DNA of 64,000 nt from Deltaproteobacteria bacterium (GTDB lineage Bacteria; Myxococcota_A; Polyangia; Nannocystales; Nannocystaceae). The notes beneath the pieces are model-generated. The model worked only from the letters and a program-made list of their open reading frames with translations, was not told the DNA's origin and ran no database searches. The stretch lies in NCBI GenBank assembly GCA_016709225.1, contig JADJEE010000012.1, positions 124,001-188,000 on the forward strand. Reading direction: 5' to 3'. Position numbers and translations under genes: made by a program. This document shows, piece after piece, positions 56,537 to 64,000 of this stretch (positions are counted from its first letter, which is position 1; the number at the start of each line of letters is the position of its first letter).

Positions 56537-59239
56537 ATGCTCCGCATCTCCGTGTCCAAGGCCGGCGAGGTCCCGCGCGCGCACGTCTTCGAGAAGCGGG
56601 AGATCACCGTCGGTCGCACGGCGGCCAACGATCTGATGATCTCCGAGCCAGGGGTCTCGAGCGCCCATGCGCGGGTGCTGTTCACCGGCACCGAGGTCAC
56701 GATCATCGATCTCGAGTCCACCAACGGCACCTTCGTCAACGGCACGCGCATCCAGGGCCCGTACATCCTCGCGCCCCGGGACGAGGTCTACATCTGCGCC
56801 CACCGGCTCGAGTTCGAGATTGCCGCCGGCGCGATGGCGGGCCCGAACACCGGCGGGCGCGGCGTCGGCATGACCTCGGATCCGTCGATCCAGCCGCCGT
56901 CCCCCGCGTTCGCAGCATCGCCCGCCCCGAGCCCCGCGCCCGGCTACCCGTCGTCGCCGCCACCCCTCGGGCCGCCCGCAGCAGCGTTCGGTGCACCGTC
57001 GCCGGCCTTCGGCGCCGCGCCAAGCCCCGCGTTCGGCGGCATGCCGCAATCGGAGCCACCGCCGCTCGGGCCCCCAGCACCGCTCGATGCCGGGCTGTCG
57101 TCGGGCGGACCGCCGATGAGCCTCGGGGTTCCATCGGCGGTCGGCGTCGGTGGGCCGCGCCCGCGCAGCGCCGATGAACCTCCCACGATGCCGCCACCGA
57201 TCACACCCATCGGCGGGCCGTCGCTCGGGGCCCCGGCCGGCGCGATGACCTCGGCGCCGTCGATGCCGCCGCCGCTCGAGTTCTCGTCGCCGAACCTCGC
57301 GGCCGATCTCGGCGACCTGCCGCCGCCGGTCGTGGCCGAAGCGCCCGCACGCACCGGCGCGACGCTCACGCCGAGCCAAGGCGGCATCGCCGACGCCAGC
57401 GCGCCGCCACGACTCGAGACCAAGCGCCCGGACACCCGCGAGCCCGCGGCGAACCTCGAGCCGATCGTCGCGCACGGCGAGCCCGCGTGGCCGGCCACGC
57501 CTTCGTACGCCGTCGATCCACCGTCGATGCCACCGCCGGTGGACTCGCTCCCGCCGCCCGTCGAACCGGTGGCGACGCCCGAACCTCCCCCGCCACCGGT
57601 CGAGCCCGCACCGCCCGTGATCGAGCCCGCACCACCACCGGTGGAATCACCGATCGCCGCCGCACCACCGCCGTTGCCGAGCGCAGAGCGCGAGCCCAGC
57701 TCGCCGCGGGCGATGACCCCGGCACCGGCACCGCTGCCGCCGATCGAGCCGCCGGTCGCGGCCTCGATCGAGCCGCCGGTCTCCCCCGACGCGTACACCA
57801 CCGCCGACGCGTCGGTGAACGACATCTCGCGCCCCTTTGCGCCCACGCGCAGCAGCCCCTCGCGCCCGCCGGGCGTGCCGCAGGTCATCGCCGCCCCCGG
57901 TGCGCCGCAGCTGCGCTCGAGTCCGCAGCAGTCGCCGGTGCTGATCGACCCGCGCCACGTCGAGTCGCTCGACGTCGACTTCACCGATCTCTCGGCGTTG
58001 TCGGGCACCGCGCTCATGCGTGCCGCGTGCGCCCGGGTGTTCGCCGCCGTGATGGACACCCTCGCGCCCGAGGACGGCGTGCCCGATCGCGACGGTGACA
58101 CCCGCGCCCGCGCCCGCGCCGAGGCCATGCGACTGCTGCAGCACGCCTCGACCACCGTGACCGGCATCGAGGTGCGTCCCTGGTCGGAGCGCATCGTGAG
58201 CGAGCTGTGCGGGCTCGGGGCCTTGTCGGCCCGGCTCGCCGAGCCCGACGTGCAGGAGATCTTCGTGCACGGCCCCGATCGCGTGCTGGTGCGGCGGGGG
58301 ACCGGACCGGCCGCCGAGATCGACGCCAAGTTCTCGTGCCCGCAGGCCATCGAAGTCGTCGTGCGTCGACTGACGGGCACCAACTTCGGTGCAGAGAACC
58401 CCATCGTCGATGCGCGCACGCTCGACGGCGCTGATGTCTACGCGGTGCACGAGTCGGTCGCCAGCGGCGGACCGGTCGTCAACATCACGCTGCCGTCGCC
58501 GTCCGAGACCCGCTGGACGCTCGAGCGGCTGCTGCAGGACGGCTCGATCTCGCCGGCGATCGCGAACCTGCTCGCGACGTGCGTGCAGGCCGGGCTCGGT
58601 ATCCTGGTGTGCGCCGGCCCGGGCGCGCGGGCGTTCCCGCTGCTGGCGGCGTTGATGGACGCGGCACCGACCACCGATCGCCAGGTGTTGGTGCGGCCGA
58701 TGTCCGAGCCGGGCTTGTTGCCACCACAGGTGGTCGTGCTCGAGGGCGACGGCCTGGTCGGCACCGACGGCACCACGGTGATGCAGGCGCTGGTGCGCAC
58801 GGCGGTGGGGCTGCGCCCCGATCGCCTCTGCCTGCACGAGACCGCCGGTCCCGAGGCCGCCGAGCTGCTCGCCATCGCCGGCCGCGGCCTCTCCGGTGTG
58901 CTCGCCTCGACCCGTGCCAGTACCGCCATGGGTGGCATCGGCCGCCTCGCCGCGCTCTCGGGGCTCGAGGGCGGCGGGCTCGATCTGGTGAGTCGCACCG
59001 AGCTGGTCGCCCGATCGATCGAGGTCATCGTGTGCGTGGGTCGATTCCCCGATGGCGTGTCGCGCGTGGTCGAGCTCGCCGAGACCCGCGTGGGCCAGGA
59101 CGGCGCGGCCGCAGCCGCCGAGATCATCGGGATCGACGCGCGCACCGGCACGTGGCGCCACACCGGCGTGGTGCCCAACTTCTTCGCGACGCTGCAGCGA
59201 CGCGGGGTCGTGGTCGACGCGGCGATGCTCGGCAGCTGA
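56537..59239 (+). CDS. FHA protein fused to a degenerate CpaF-like secretion ATPase
   Basis: A 900-residue protein at the head of the plus-strand T6SS arm. FHA domain at about 1-95 (TVGRTAANDLMI, GVSSAHARV, LESTNGTFVNG). A long Pro/Ala/Ser-rich disordered linker spans about 110-470. The C-terminal 430 residues follow the CpaF/TadA (VirB11-like) plan: LAEPDVQEIFVHGPDRVLV, VVRRLTG..., NPIVDARTLDG, TLERLLQDGSIS and LRPDRLCLHETAGPEA (canonical LRPDRI..GE.RG.EA). The phosphate loop is CAGPGARAFPLL instead of GGTGSGKTTLL, with no Lys and no Ser/Thr after it, so ATP hydrolysis is not expected. It probably acts as a phospho-dependent scaffold. Start ATG 56537 begins the FHA fold. Followed by tssJ after 164 bp. 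Confidence 0.85.
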   Translation: MLRISVSKAGEVPRAHVFEKREITVGRTAANDLMISEPGVSSAHARVLFTGTEVTIIDLESTNGTFVNGTRIQGPYILAPRDEVYICAHRLEFEIAAGAMAGPNTGGRGVGMTSDPSIQPPSPAFAASPAPSPAPGYPSSPPPLGPPAAAFGAPSPAFGAAPSPAFGGMPQSEPPPLGPPAPLDAGLSSGGPPMSLGVPSAVGVGGPRPRSADEPPTMPPPITPIGGPSLGAPAGAMTSAPSMPPPLEFSSPNLAADLGDLPPPVVAEAPARTGATLTPSQGGIADASAPPRLETKRPDTREPAANLEPIVAHGEPAWPATPSYAVDPPSMPPPVDSLPPPVEPVATPEPPPPPVEPAPPVIEPAPPPVESPIAAAPPPLPSAEREPSSPRAMTPAPAPLPPIEPPVAASIEPPVSPDAYTTADASVNDISRPFAPTRSSPSRPPGVPQVIAAPGAPQLRSSPQQSPVLIDPRHVESLDVDFTDLSALSGTALMRAACARVFAAVMDTLAPEDGVPDRDGDTRARARAEAMRLLQHASTTVTGIEVRPWSERIVSELCGLGALSARLAEPDVQEIFVHGPDRVLVRRGTGPAAEIDAKFSCPQAIEVVVRRLTGTNFGAENPIVDARTLDGADVYAVHESVASGGPVVNITLPSPSETRWTLERLLQDGSISPAIANLLATCVQAGLGILVCAGPGARAFPLLAALMDAAPTTDRQVLVRPMSEPGLLPPQVVVLEGDGLVGTDGTTVMQALVRTAVGLRPDRLCLHETAGPEAAELLAIAGRGLSGVLASTRASTAMGGIGRLAALSGLEGGGLDLVSRTELVARSIEVIVCVGRFPDGVSRVVELAETRVGQDGAAAAAEIIGIDARTGTWRHTGVVPNFFATLQRRGVVVDAAMLGS

Positions 59240-59403
59240 CCTCGCGGGGACTCGACCGACTTCGTTCGCGGCCTTGGGCCCACGTGCGGCCCGGCGCCAC
59301 CGCGGCGCCCTCGCGCGCGCTCGGGCCCCGCGGAGTTAAGCGTGGGAGCGGCTTGCGCCCGCGGTGTCGGCGTGTTGAGATTTCGCGGCTTTCCCGGCCC
59401 CTC

Positions 59404-60219
59404 ATGCCCACGCGACGCACTCGGACCGCTCCTCTCCTGCGCTGTGCATCGACCCTGGCCCTGGGTCTCGCGCTCGCGCTCTCGATCTCCGCCTGCAAGA
59501 AGAAGAACGAAGGTCCGACCTGCAAGCCGGAGGACCACGCGAAGTTCAAGGTCCGCGTCTTGGTGCAGCCGACCAACGACATCAACCCCGACGAGAGCGG
59601 CGCACCGCTGCCGACGTTGATGCGGATCTACCAGCTCACCTCCGACGAGAAGGTGCCGCTGCTCGACTATCGCGAGGTCTGGGACAAGGGCAAGGACGTG
59701 TTCGGCGACACCTTCGTCGCCGAGACCGAGCACCAGGTCTATCCCGGCAAGCCCGACATGGTGGAGATCGAGCCCGATCCCAAGGCGAACTACGTGCTGG
59801 CGATCGCGCTCTTCCGCGAGCCCACCGGCTCGAGCTGGTACCGCCTGTGGGACGTGCCGAAGTACCACGGCGACTCGGTGTGCTTGGCCGAGCGGCAGAA
59901 GAAGACCTGGGCCGATCCGTGCTTCTACGTGTCGATGGAGCGCAGCACCATCGACGGTGGCCACACCCCGCCGGCGAGCTTCGACAAGGCGCTGGCCGGG
60001 GTCGAGTGCCCCGGCCCGCCGCTCAAGATGAAGCCGCCCGCACCCGAGCCCGAGGGCAAGAAGAAGAAAAAGAAGAAGCTGAAGGACTTGAAGAAGCCCG
60101 AGGTGCCCGAGCAGCCCGCAGCCCCCGAGGCTCCGGCGGCACCCGAGGCCCCCTCCGCACCGACCGCGCCCGAAGGCCCGGCCGCACCCGAAGCCCCCGC
60201 GGCACCGGGGAAGGGCTGA
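59404..60219 (+). CDS. tssJ: T6SS outer-membrane lipoprotein TssJ with Lys-rich, Pro/Ala tail
   Basis: TssJ anchors the TssJLM membrane complex in the outer membrane. The 271-residue protein has a signal peptide and lipobox (LALSISAC), a Lys-rich start, and the transthyretin-like beta-sandwich (about 35-200). Family features are FKVRVLVQPTNDINPD, PTLMRIYQLT and FVAETEHQVYPGKPDMV. Unlike typical TssJ (about 160-190 residues) it has a long extra tail. The tail has a GKKKKKKKLKDLKK stretch and then Glu/Pro/Ala repeats (PAAPEAPAAPEAP). Its position in front of tssK-tssL-tssM supports the assignment. Confidence 0.85.
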   Translation: MPTRRTRTAPLLRCASTLALGLALALSISACKKKNEGPTCKPEDHAKFKVRVLVQPTNDINPDESGAPLPTLMRIYQLTSDEKVPLLDYREVWDKGKDVFGDTFVAETEHQVYPGKPDMVEIEPDPKANYVLAIALFREPTGSSWYRLWDVPKYHGDSVCLAERQKKTWADPCFYVSMERSTIDGGHTPPASFDKALAGVECPGPPLKMKPPAPEPEGKKKKKKKLKDLKKPEVPEQPAAPEAPAAPEAPSAPTAPEGPAAPEAPAAPGKG

Positions 60220-60224
60220 CGTCG

Positions 60225-61604
60225 ATGGCCAAGCGCAACCTCGATCGCGTGGTGTGGACCGAGGGGATGCTCATGTGTCCCCAGCACCTGCAGCAGCAGG
60301 ATCAATTCATGGAGGCGACGCTGTCGTCGCGCCTTGCCGCCGCGGCCCCGGTCGCATGGGGCGTGGTCGCGATGACGATCGACGACGGCGCGCTCAAGGC
60401 CGGCTCGTTCAAGCTCACCGAGTTCGTCGGCGTGCTGTCGGCCGGCCTGCCGGTGGAGTTCTCGCCCAGTGAGGGCGGAGCCCCGGCCGCGCGACCGATC
60501 GCCGACGCGTTCCCGACCACCGCACCGATGCTCGAGGTCTACCTCGCGGTGCCGGCCTCGCGCGAGGGCATCCCGAACTACCAGGACGCCATCGACGACA
60601 CCGCCAACGCCCGCTTCCGCATCGCGAACCGCCCGGTGCAGGACCTGACCATCGCCAAGACCGAGCAGATCGTCGCGTTCGGCCAGCCCAACCTCTCGAT
60701 CGTGTTCGGTACCGAGGCCCGCGACGACTTCGAGACCGTCAAGATCGCCGAGATCGTCCGCGACGGCACCGGCAGCTTCGCGCTGTCGCGCAACTACATC
60801 CCGCCCGCCCTCAAGGTCGCTGCCTCACCGGTGCTCGCGTCGTGGATGCAGGACCTGCTCAGCGTGATGCTCACCAAGCAGCGCGCGCTGTCCGAGACCC
60901 GCCGCCAGATCGACGCCGCGGCGGTCGAGTTCACCGGCCAGGACATCACGCGGTTCCTGCTGCTGAACGCGCTCAACACGTACATCCCCCACGTCCGCCA
61001 CATCACCGAGACCCGCGTGGCCTCGCCGCTGTCGTGCTACCTGACGCTGATCGAGCTCGGCGGTGCGCTCACGACCTTCTCGAGCGAGGTCGATCCGTCG
61101 AGCTTCCCGCGCTTCAACCACGCCGATCTGCGCAGCAGCTTCGAGGAGCTGTTCGGGCTGCTCAACAAGATGCTGGGCGCGACGGTGCGCGAGCTGTGCA
61201 TTACCGTGCCGCTCGAGGCACGCCAGGACGGCATGTGGATCGGCCAGCTCAAGGACGATCGCCTGCCCCGCTGCCCGCGCTTCGTGCTCGCGGTCGAGGC
61301 CGAGGGCTCGCAGCAGGACGTCGCCAACCGCCTGCCCAAGCTGTCGAAGATCGCCTCGTGGAAGCAGATCAACCAGATCGTGCGCTCGGCGACCCCGGGC
61401 GTGCCGCTGGTGGTCACCCATCGCCCACCCTCCGAGGTGCCGGTGCGACCCAAGCAGGTCTACTTCATGCTCGACGTTTCGAGCGACTTCTGGCGACAGA
61501 TCGCGACCGAGCGCACCGTCGCGATCTACTTGCCGCCGCCCTTCGATCCCAGCAAGGCCAAGATCGTGCTGATGGGCGTGCCCGAGCGCGCCGCACAGGC
61601 GTGA
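60225..61604 (+). CDS. tssK: T6SS baseplate protein TssK
   Basis: TssK connects the baseplate to the TssJLM membrane complex. The 459-residue protein has the family's start, VVWTEGMLMCPQHLQQQDQF, and the later HVRHITETRVASPLSCYLTL helix segment and C-terminal FMLDVSSDFWRQI. Length matches the family (440-460). The ATG at 60225 follows the tssJ stop by 5 bp, so both are probably translated from one message. Confidence 0.96.
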   Translation: MAKRNLDRVVWTEGMLMCPQHLQQQDQFMEATLSSRLAAAAPVAWGVVAMTIDDGALKAGSFKLTEFVGVLSAGLPVEFSPSEGGAPAARPIADAFPTTAPMLEVYLAVPASREGIPNYQDAIDDTANARFRIANRPVQDLTIAKTEQIVAFGQPNLSIVFGTEARDDFETVKIAEIVRDGTGSFALSRNYIPPALKVAASPVLASWMQDLLSVMLTKQRALSETRRQIDAAAVEFTGQDITRFLLLNALNTYIPHVRHITETRVASPLSCYLTLIELGGALTTFSSEVDPSSFPRFNHADLRSSFEELFGLLNKMLGATVRELCITVPLEARQDGMWIGQLKDDRLPRCPRFVLAVEAEGSQQDVANRLPKLSKIASWKQINQIVRSATPGVPLVVTHRPPSEVPVRPKQVYFMLDVSSDFWRQIATERTVAIYLPPPFDPSKAKIVLMGVPERAAQA

Positions 61605-61647
61605 ACCCCCGCGCGTCTGCGAACGCGCACCGCTTCGAGACTGCACC

Positions 61648-62319
61648 ATGGACCGGGTCAACGAACTCACGAAGGACTGCTTCGATGCGCTGATCCAGCT
61701 GCGCAACGTCGCCGACGAGAGCCTGCTGGCGCCGGAGATGTTCCACGCGCGGGTGATCGGCTTCATCGACGAGCTGTTCCGCTCGGGACCACGCATGGGC
61801 CTGGTCGATCGCGACCTCCACGACATCGCCTACGCGGTCGTGGCGCTCGCCGACGAGGTCGCGATGCGCAAGACCGGCAGCATCCGCGACGTGTGGATGA
61901 GCAAGCCGCTGCAGCTGCACTACTTCAACGAGAACCTCGCGGGTGAGGGCTTCTTCCACCGGCTCGAGGCCACGCTCGGTGATCCACGACGGGTCGACGT
62001 GCTGCGGGTCTACTACCTGTGCCTGCTGTTCGGCTTCCAAGGCCGCTACGCCGTTCGTGGCGGCGAGCTCGAGCTGGCCGCGGTGCAACGCCGGGTCCGC
62101 GACGTGCTCGGCATCCACGCACGGCCCGAGCCGCTCTCGAAGCACCACCTGCGGCCACGCGAGCGGGTCGACCGCGCGCAGCAGTACTACGTCACCGTGT
62201 GGATCGGGTTGCTCGCGGTGCTGTTCTCGCTGGCGCTCATCATCGTGCTGCGCAAGGCACTCGATCGCCAGAGCTCCAACATCAGCGAGCGCATCGAGGC
62301 GCTGCTCCCGGACGAGTAG
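61648..62319 (+). CDS. tssL: T6SS inner-membrane protein TssL (DotU/IcmH family)
   Basis: A 223-residue C-tail-anchored protein. The cytoplasmic DotU domain (about 1-165) has the family's ALADEVAMRKTG and HYFNENLAGEGFFHRLE, then LCLLFGFQGRY. One membrane helix (about 185-207, YYVTVWIGLLAVLFSLALII) is near the C-terminus. No peptidoglycan-binding OmpA domain is fused, unlike some TssL forms. It follows tssK by 43 bp and precedes tssM by 29 bp. Confidence 0.95.
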   Translation: MDRVNELTKDCFDALIQLRNVADESLLAPEMFHARVIGFIDELFRSGPRMGLVDRDLHDIAYAVVALADEVAMRKTGSIRDVWMSKPLQLHYFNENLAGEGFFHRLEATLGDPRRVDVLRVYYLCLLFGFQGRYAVRGGELELAAVQRRVRDVLGIHARPEPLSKHHLRPRERVDRAQQYYVTVWIGLLAVLFSLALIIVLRKALDRQSSNISERIEALLPDE

Positions 62320-62348
62320 CCGCACTCGGACGGCTTCGACACCACACC

Positions 62349-64000
62349 ATGGCCGCGCTCAAGTACATCTTCGCCGTCCTGCTCATCGCCGCCGTCTGGG
62401 CGGTGGTGCTGCTGCTGGGTTTGCCGATGTGGATCGCGATCGTCTCGACGGTCGTGATCGTCGCGGTGCTCGCGACCTTCGTGATCGTCAAGGTCGTGCG
62501 CGCCCGCAAGGCCGCCAAGGAGATCGAGCGCGCGCTCAAGGCCCAGGCCGACCGCCACGCCGCCAGTGCGCGCCCGGATCTGCGCGCCGACATCGAGTCG
62601 ATGCAGCAGGAATTCCTGCGCGCGATCGCGGCGCTCAAGGGCAGCAAGCTCGCCGGCAAGAAGCCCAACGAGGCGCTGTACGCCCTGCCCTGGTACATGA
62701 TCATCGGCCCACCGGGCGCGGGCAAGAGCACCGCGCTGCGCCAGAGCGGGCTGCGCTTCCCCTACCAGTCGAAGTCCGGTGGTGGCGTGCAGGGCGTCGG
62801 CGGCACCCGCAACTGCCAGTGGTGGATGACCAACGAGGCGGTCATCCTCGACACCGCCGGTCGCTACACCACCGAGGACAGCGACCGCGACGAGTGGATG
62901 TCGTTCCTCGACCTGCTCAAGAAGAACCGCCCCAAGCAGCCGGTCAACGGCGTGATGGTGGCGATCGCCGTCACCGACATCTCCGAGGCCCAGCCCGACG
63001 AGGTCCACGCGCGTGCGCGCGAGGTCCGAGCCCGCATCGACGAGGTCATGGCCAAGCTCGAGATGGTCGTGCCGGTGTACGTGCTGTTCACCAAGGTCGA
63101 CCTGTTGCCCGGCTTCGTCGAGATCTTCGGTGACCTCGGCGACGCCGAGCGGCGACAGATCTGGGGCTTCACCGCGCCAGTGACCCAGAAGTCCGATCCG
63201 GCCACGCTGTTCCAGAAGCACTTCGACGAGCTCGCGCAGGTGGTCGAGCGCCGCGCGATCCGACGCATGGGCGACGAACGGCGGGCCGAGTCGCGCGACA
63301 AGATCTACGAGTTCCCGCAGTACTTCGAGCCCATGCGCGACAAGCTGGCGGCCTTCGTCGGCGAGCTGATGGCCGACAACGTCTACGCCGAGTCGCCGCA
63401 CCTGCGCGGGGTCTACTTCACCAGTGGCACCCAAGAAGGCCGCACCATCGACCGCATCATGAACTCGATGGCGGCGGCGTTCGGCATCCAGCCCAAGCTG
63501 GCCTACACGACGCCGCAGGTCGAGCCCAAGAGCTACTTCCTCGGCGAGCTTTTCGAGAAGGTCATCTTCCCCGACAAGAACATCGCCCAGCGCAGCGCCG
63601 CCAAGGTCAAGCGTCAGGCCCTGATCGGCCACGCCATCGGCGGCGGCCTGCTGCTGGCTTCGATCGGCATGGCGCTACTGCCGGTGGTCGCGTTCCGCAA
63701 CAACCGCGAGCTGATGACCGAGGCCCAGGACGCGCTCTCCAAGGTCGAGGAGCACGTGGGGCAGAAGGTGCCCGATCGCGTGAACGCGCCGATCCGGTTG
63801 GCGCAGGTCGACCCGTTGCGCGCGGTCGAGCGCACCCTCGACGAGCACGCCGACGACGGCGCACCGCTGTTGCTGCGCATGGGCATGTACCAGGGCGCGA
63901 AGTTCCAGCCACAGATGCGCCGGCTGTACCTGCGCACGGTCCGTGACGAGCTGGTGCGACCGTTCATCGACCTCACGGTCGCCGACCTCAAGCGCTTCGT
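62349..64000 (+). CDS. tssM: T6SS inner-membrane protein TssM (IcmF family), partial
   Basis: The first 550 residues of TssM, which spans the envelope and binds TssJ. Two closely spaced N-terminal membrane helices (about 4-22 and 26-48) precede a cytoplasmic GTPase-like domain with an intact Walker A, GPPGAGKST (120-128), DTAGRYTTED as the G3-like motif, and FTKVDLLPGF as the NKxD-like motif. A third membrane helix begins near 430 (GHAIGGGLLLASIGMALLPVV). Beyond it the periplasmic part starts. It reaches the right edge in frame without a stop, so about half to two thirds is missing. Confidence 0.95.
   Translation, partial: MAALKYIFAVLLIAAVWAVVLLLGLPMWIAIVSTVVIVAVLATFVIVKVVRARKAAKEIERALKAQADRHAASARPDLRADIESMQQEFLRAIAALKGSKLAGKKPNEALYALPWYMIIGPPGAGKSTALRQSGLRFPYQSKSGGGVQGVGGTRNCQWWMTNEAVILDTAGRYTTEDSDRDEWMSFLDLLKKNRPKQPVNGVMVAIAVTDISEAQPDEVHARAREVRARIDEVMAKLEMVVPVYVLFTKVDLLPGFVEIFGDLGDAERRQIWGFTAPVTQKSDPATLFQKHFDELAQVVERRAIRRMGDERRAESRDKIYEFPQYFEPMRDKLAAFVGELMADNVYAESPHLRGVYFTSGTQEGRTIDRIMNSMAAAFGIQPKLAYTTPQVEPKSYFLGELFEKVIFPDKNIAQRSAAKVKRQALIGHAIGGGLLLASIGMALLPVVAFRNNRELMTEAQDALSKVEEHVGQKVPDRVNAPIRLAQVDPLRAVERTLDEHADDGAPLLLRMGMYQGAKFQPQMRRLYLRTVRDELVRPFIDLTVADLKRF

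Overview
The window is about 70% G+C with strong third-position GC bias on both strands. It reads as chromosomal DNA of a myxobacterium, most like the Nannocystaceae. The grounds are three Hanks-type Ser/Thr kinases and four FHA proteins in 43 kb, many lipoproteins whose signal peptide is followed by a Ser/Thr/Gly-rich low-complexity spacer, FG-GAP and metzincin lipoproteins, and AgmX/PglI-like C-terminal tails. I see no rRNA, tRNA, CRISPR array, insertion sequence or phage.

Layout. 1-2.9 kb: an ECF sigma factor and a cupin (ChrR-like) regulator in one coupled operon, an SCP2 protein and a small unknown protein. 2.9-7.9 kb: a four-gene operon for a Tat-exported molybdenum hydroxylase (fused 2Fe-2S/Mo-cofactor subunit, FAD/4Fe-4S subunit, small Cys-rich protein, secreted hydrolase). 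8-11.5 kb: two secreted proteins, one a metzincin-type lipoprotein. 11.6-16 kb: a tightly packed run with murC, a bolA-family gene, a VWA lipoprotein, a YdjM-like membrane protein and a lipoprotein. 16-21.3 kb (minus strand): RlmN-like radical SAM methyltransferase, lipoprotein, flavoprotein, S9 peptidase.

21.5-42.7 kb is a signalling region. It holds a protein resembling a fusion of T6SS sheath proteins TssB and TssC, a kinase, an FHA-TM-LysM-MepA envelope protein, a kinase with a TPR-like region, SppA, lipoproteins, an FHA-WD40 protein, another kinase, and a TagH-type T6SS FHA protein. 42.9-47.9 kb is a four-gene operon of a histidine kinase, an acetolactate-synthase-like ThDP enzyme and two citrate-synthase-superfamily paralogues that have lost expected catalytic residues. 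48.6-64 kb is a type VI secretion locus in two divergent arms: hcp-tssE-tssF-tssG-tssH plus a coupled SDR on the minus strand, and an FHA/CpaF-like fusion with tssJ-tssK-tssL-tssM on the plus strand. TssM runs off the right end. Separate tssB, tssC, tssA, vgrG and a PP2C phosphatase are not in the window.

How it fits together (inference): the kinases and FHA proteins around the scattered T6SS-type genes suggest secretion controlled by threonine phosphorylation. The most unusual parts are the FHA/CpaF-like pseudo-ATPase, the TssB/TssC-like fusion, the FHA protein that places a MepA-type peptidase outside the membrane, and the histidine kinase/ThDP/citrate-synthase-like operon.
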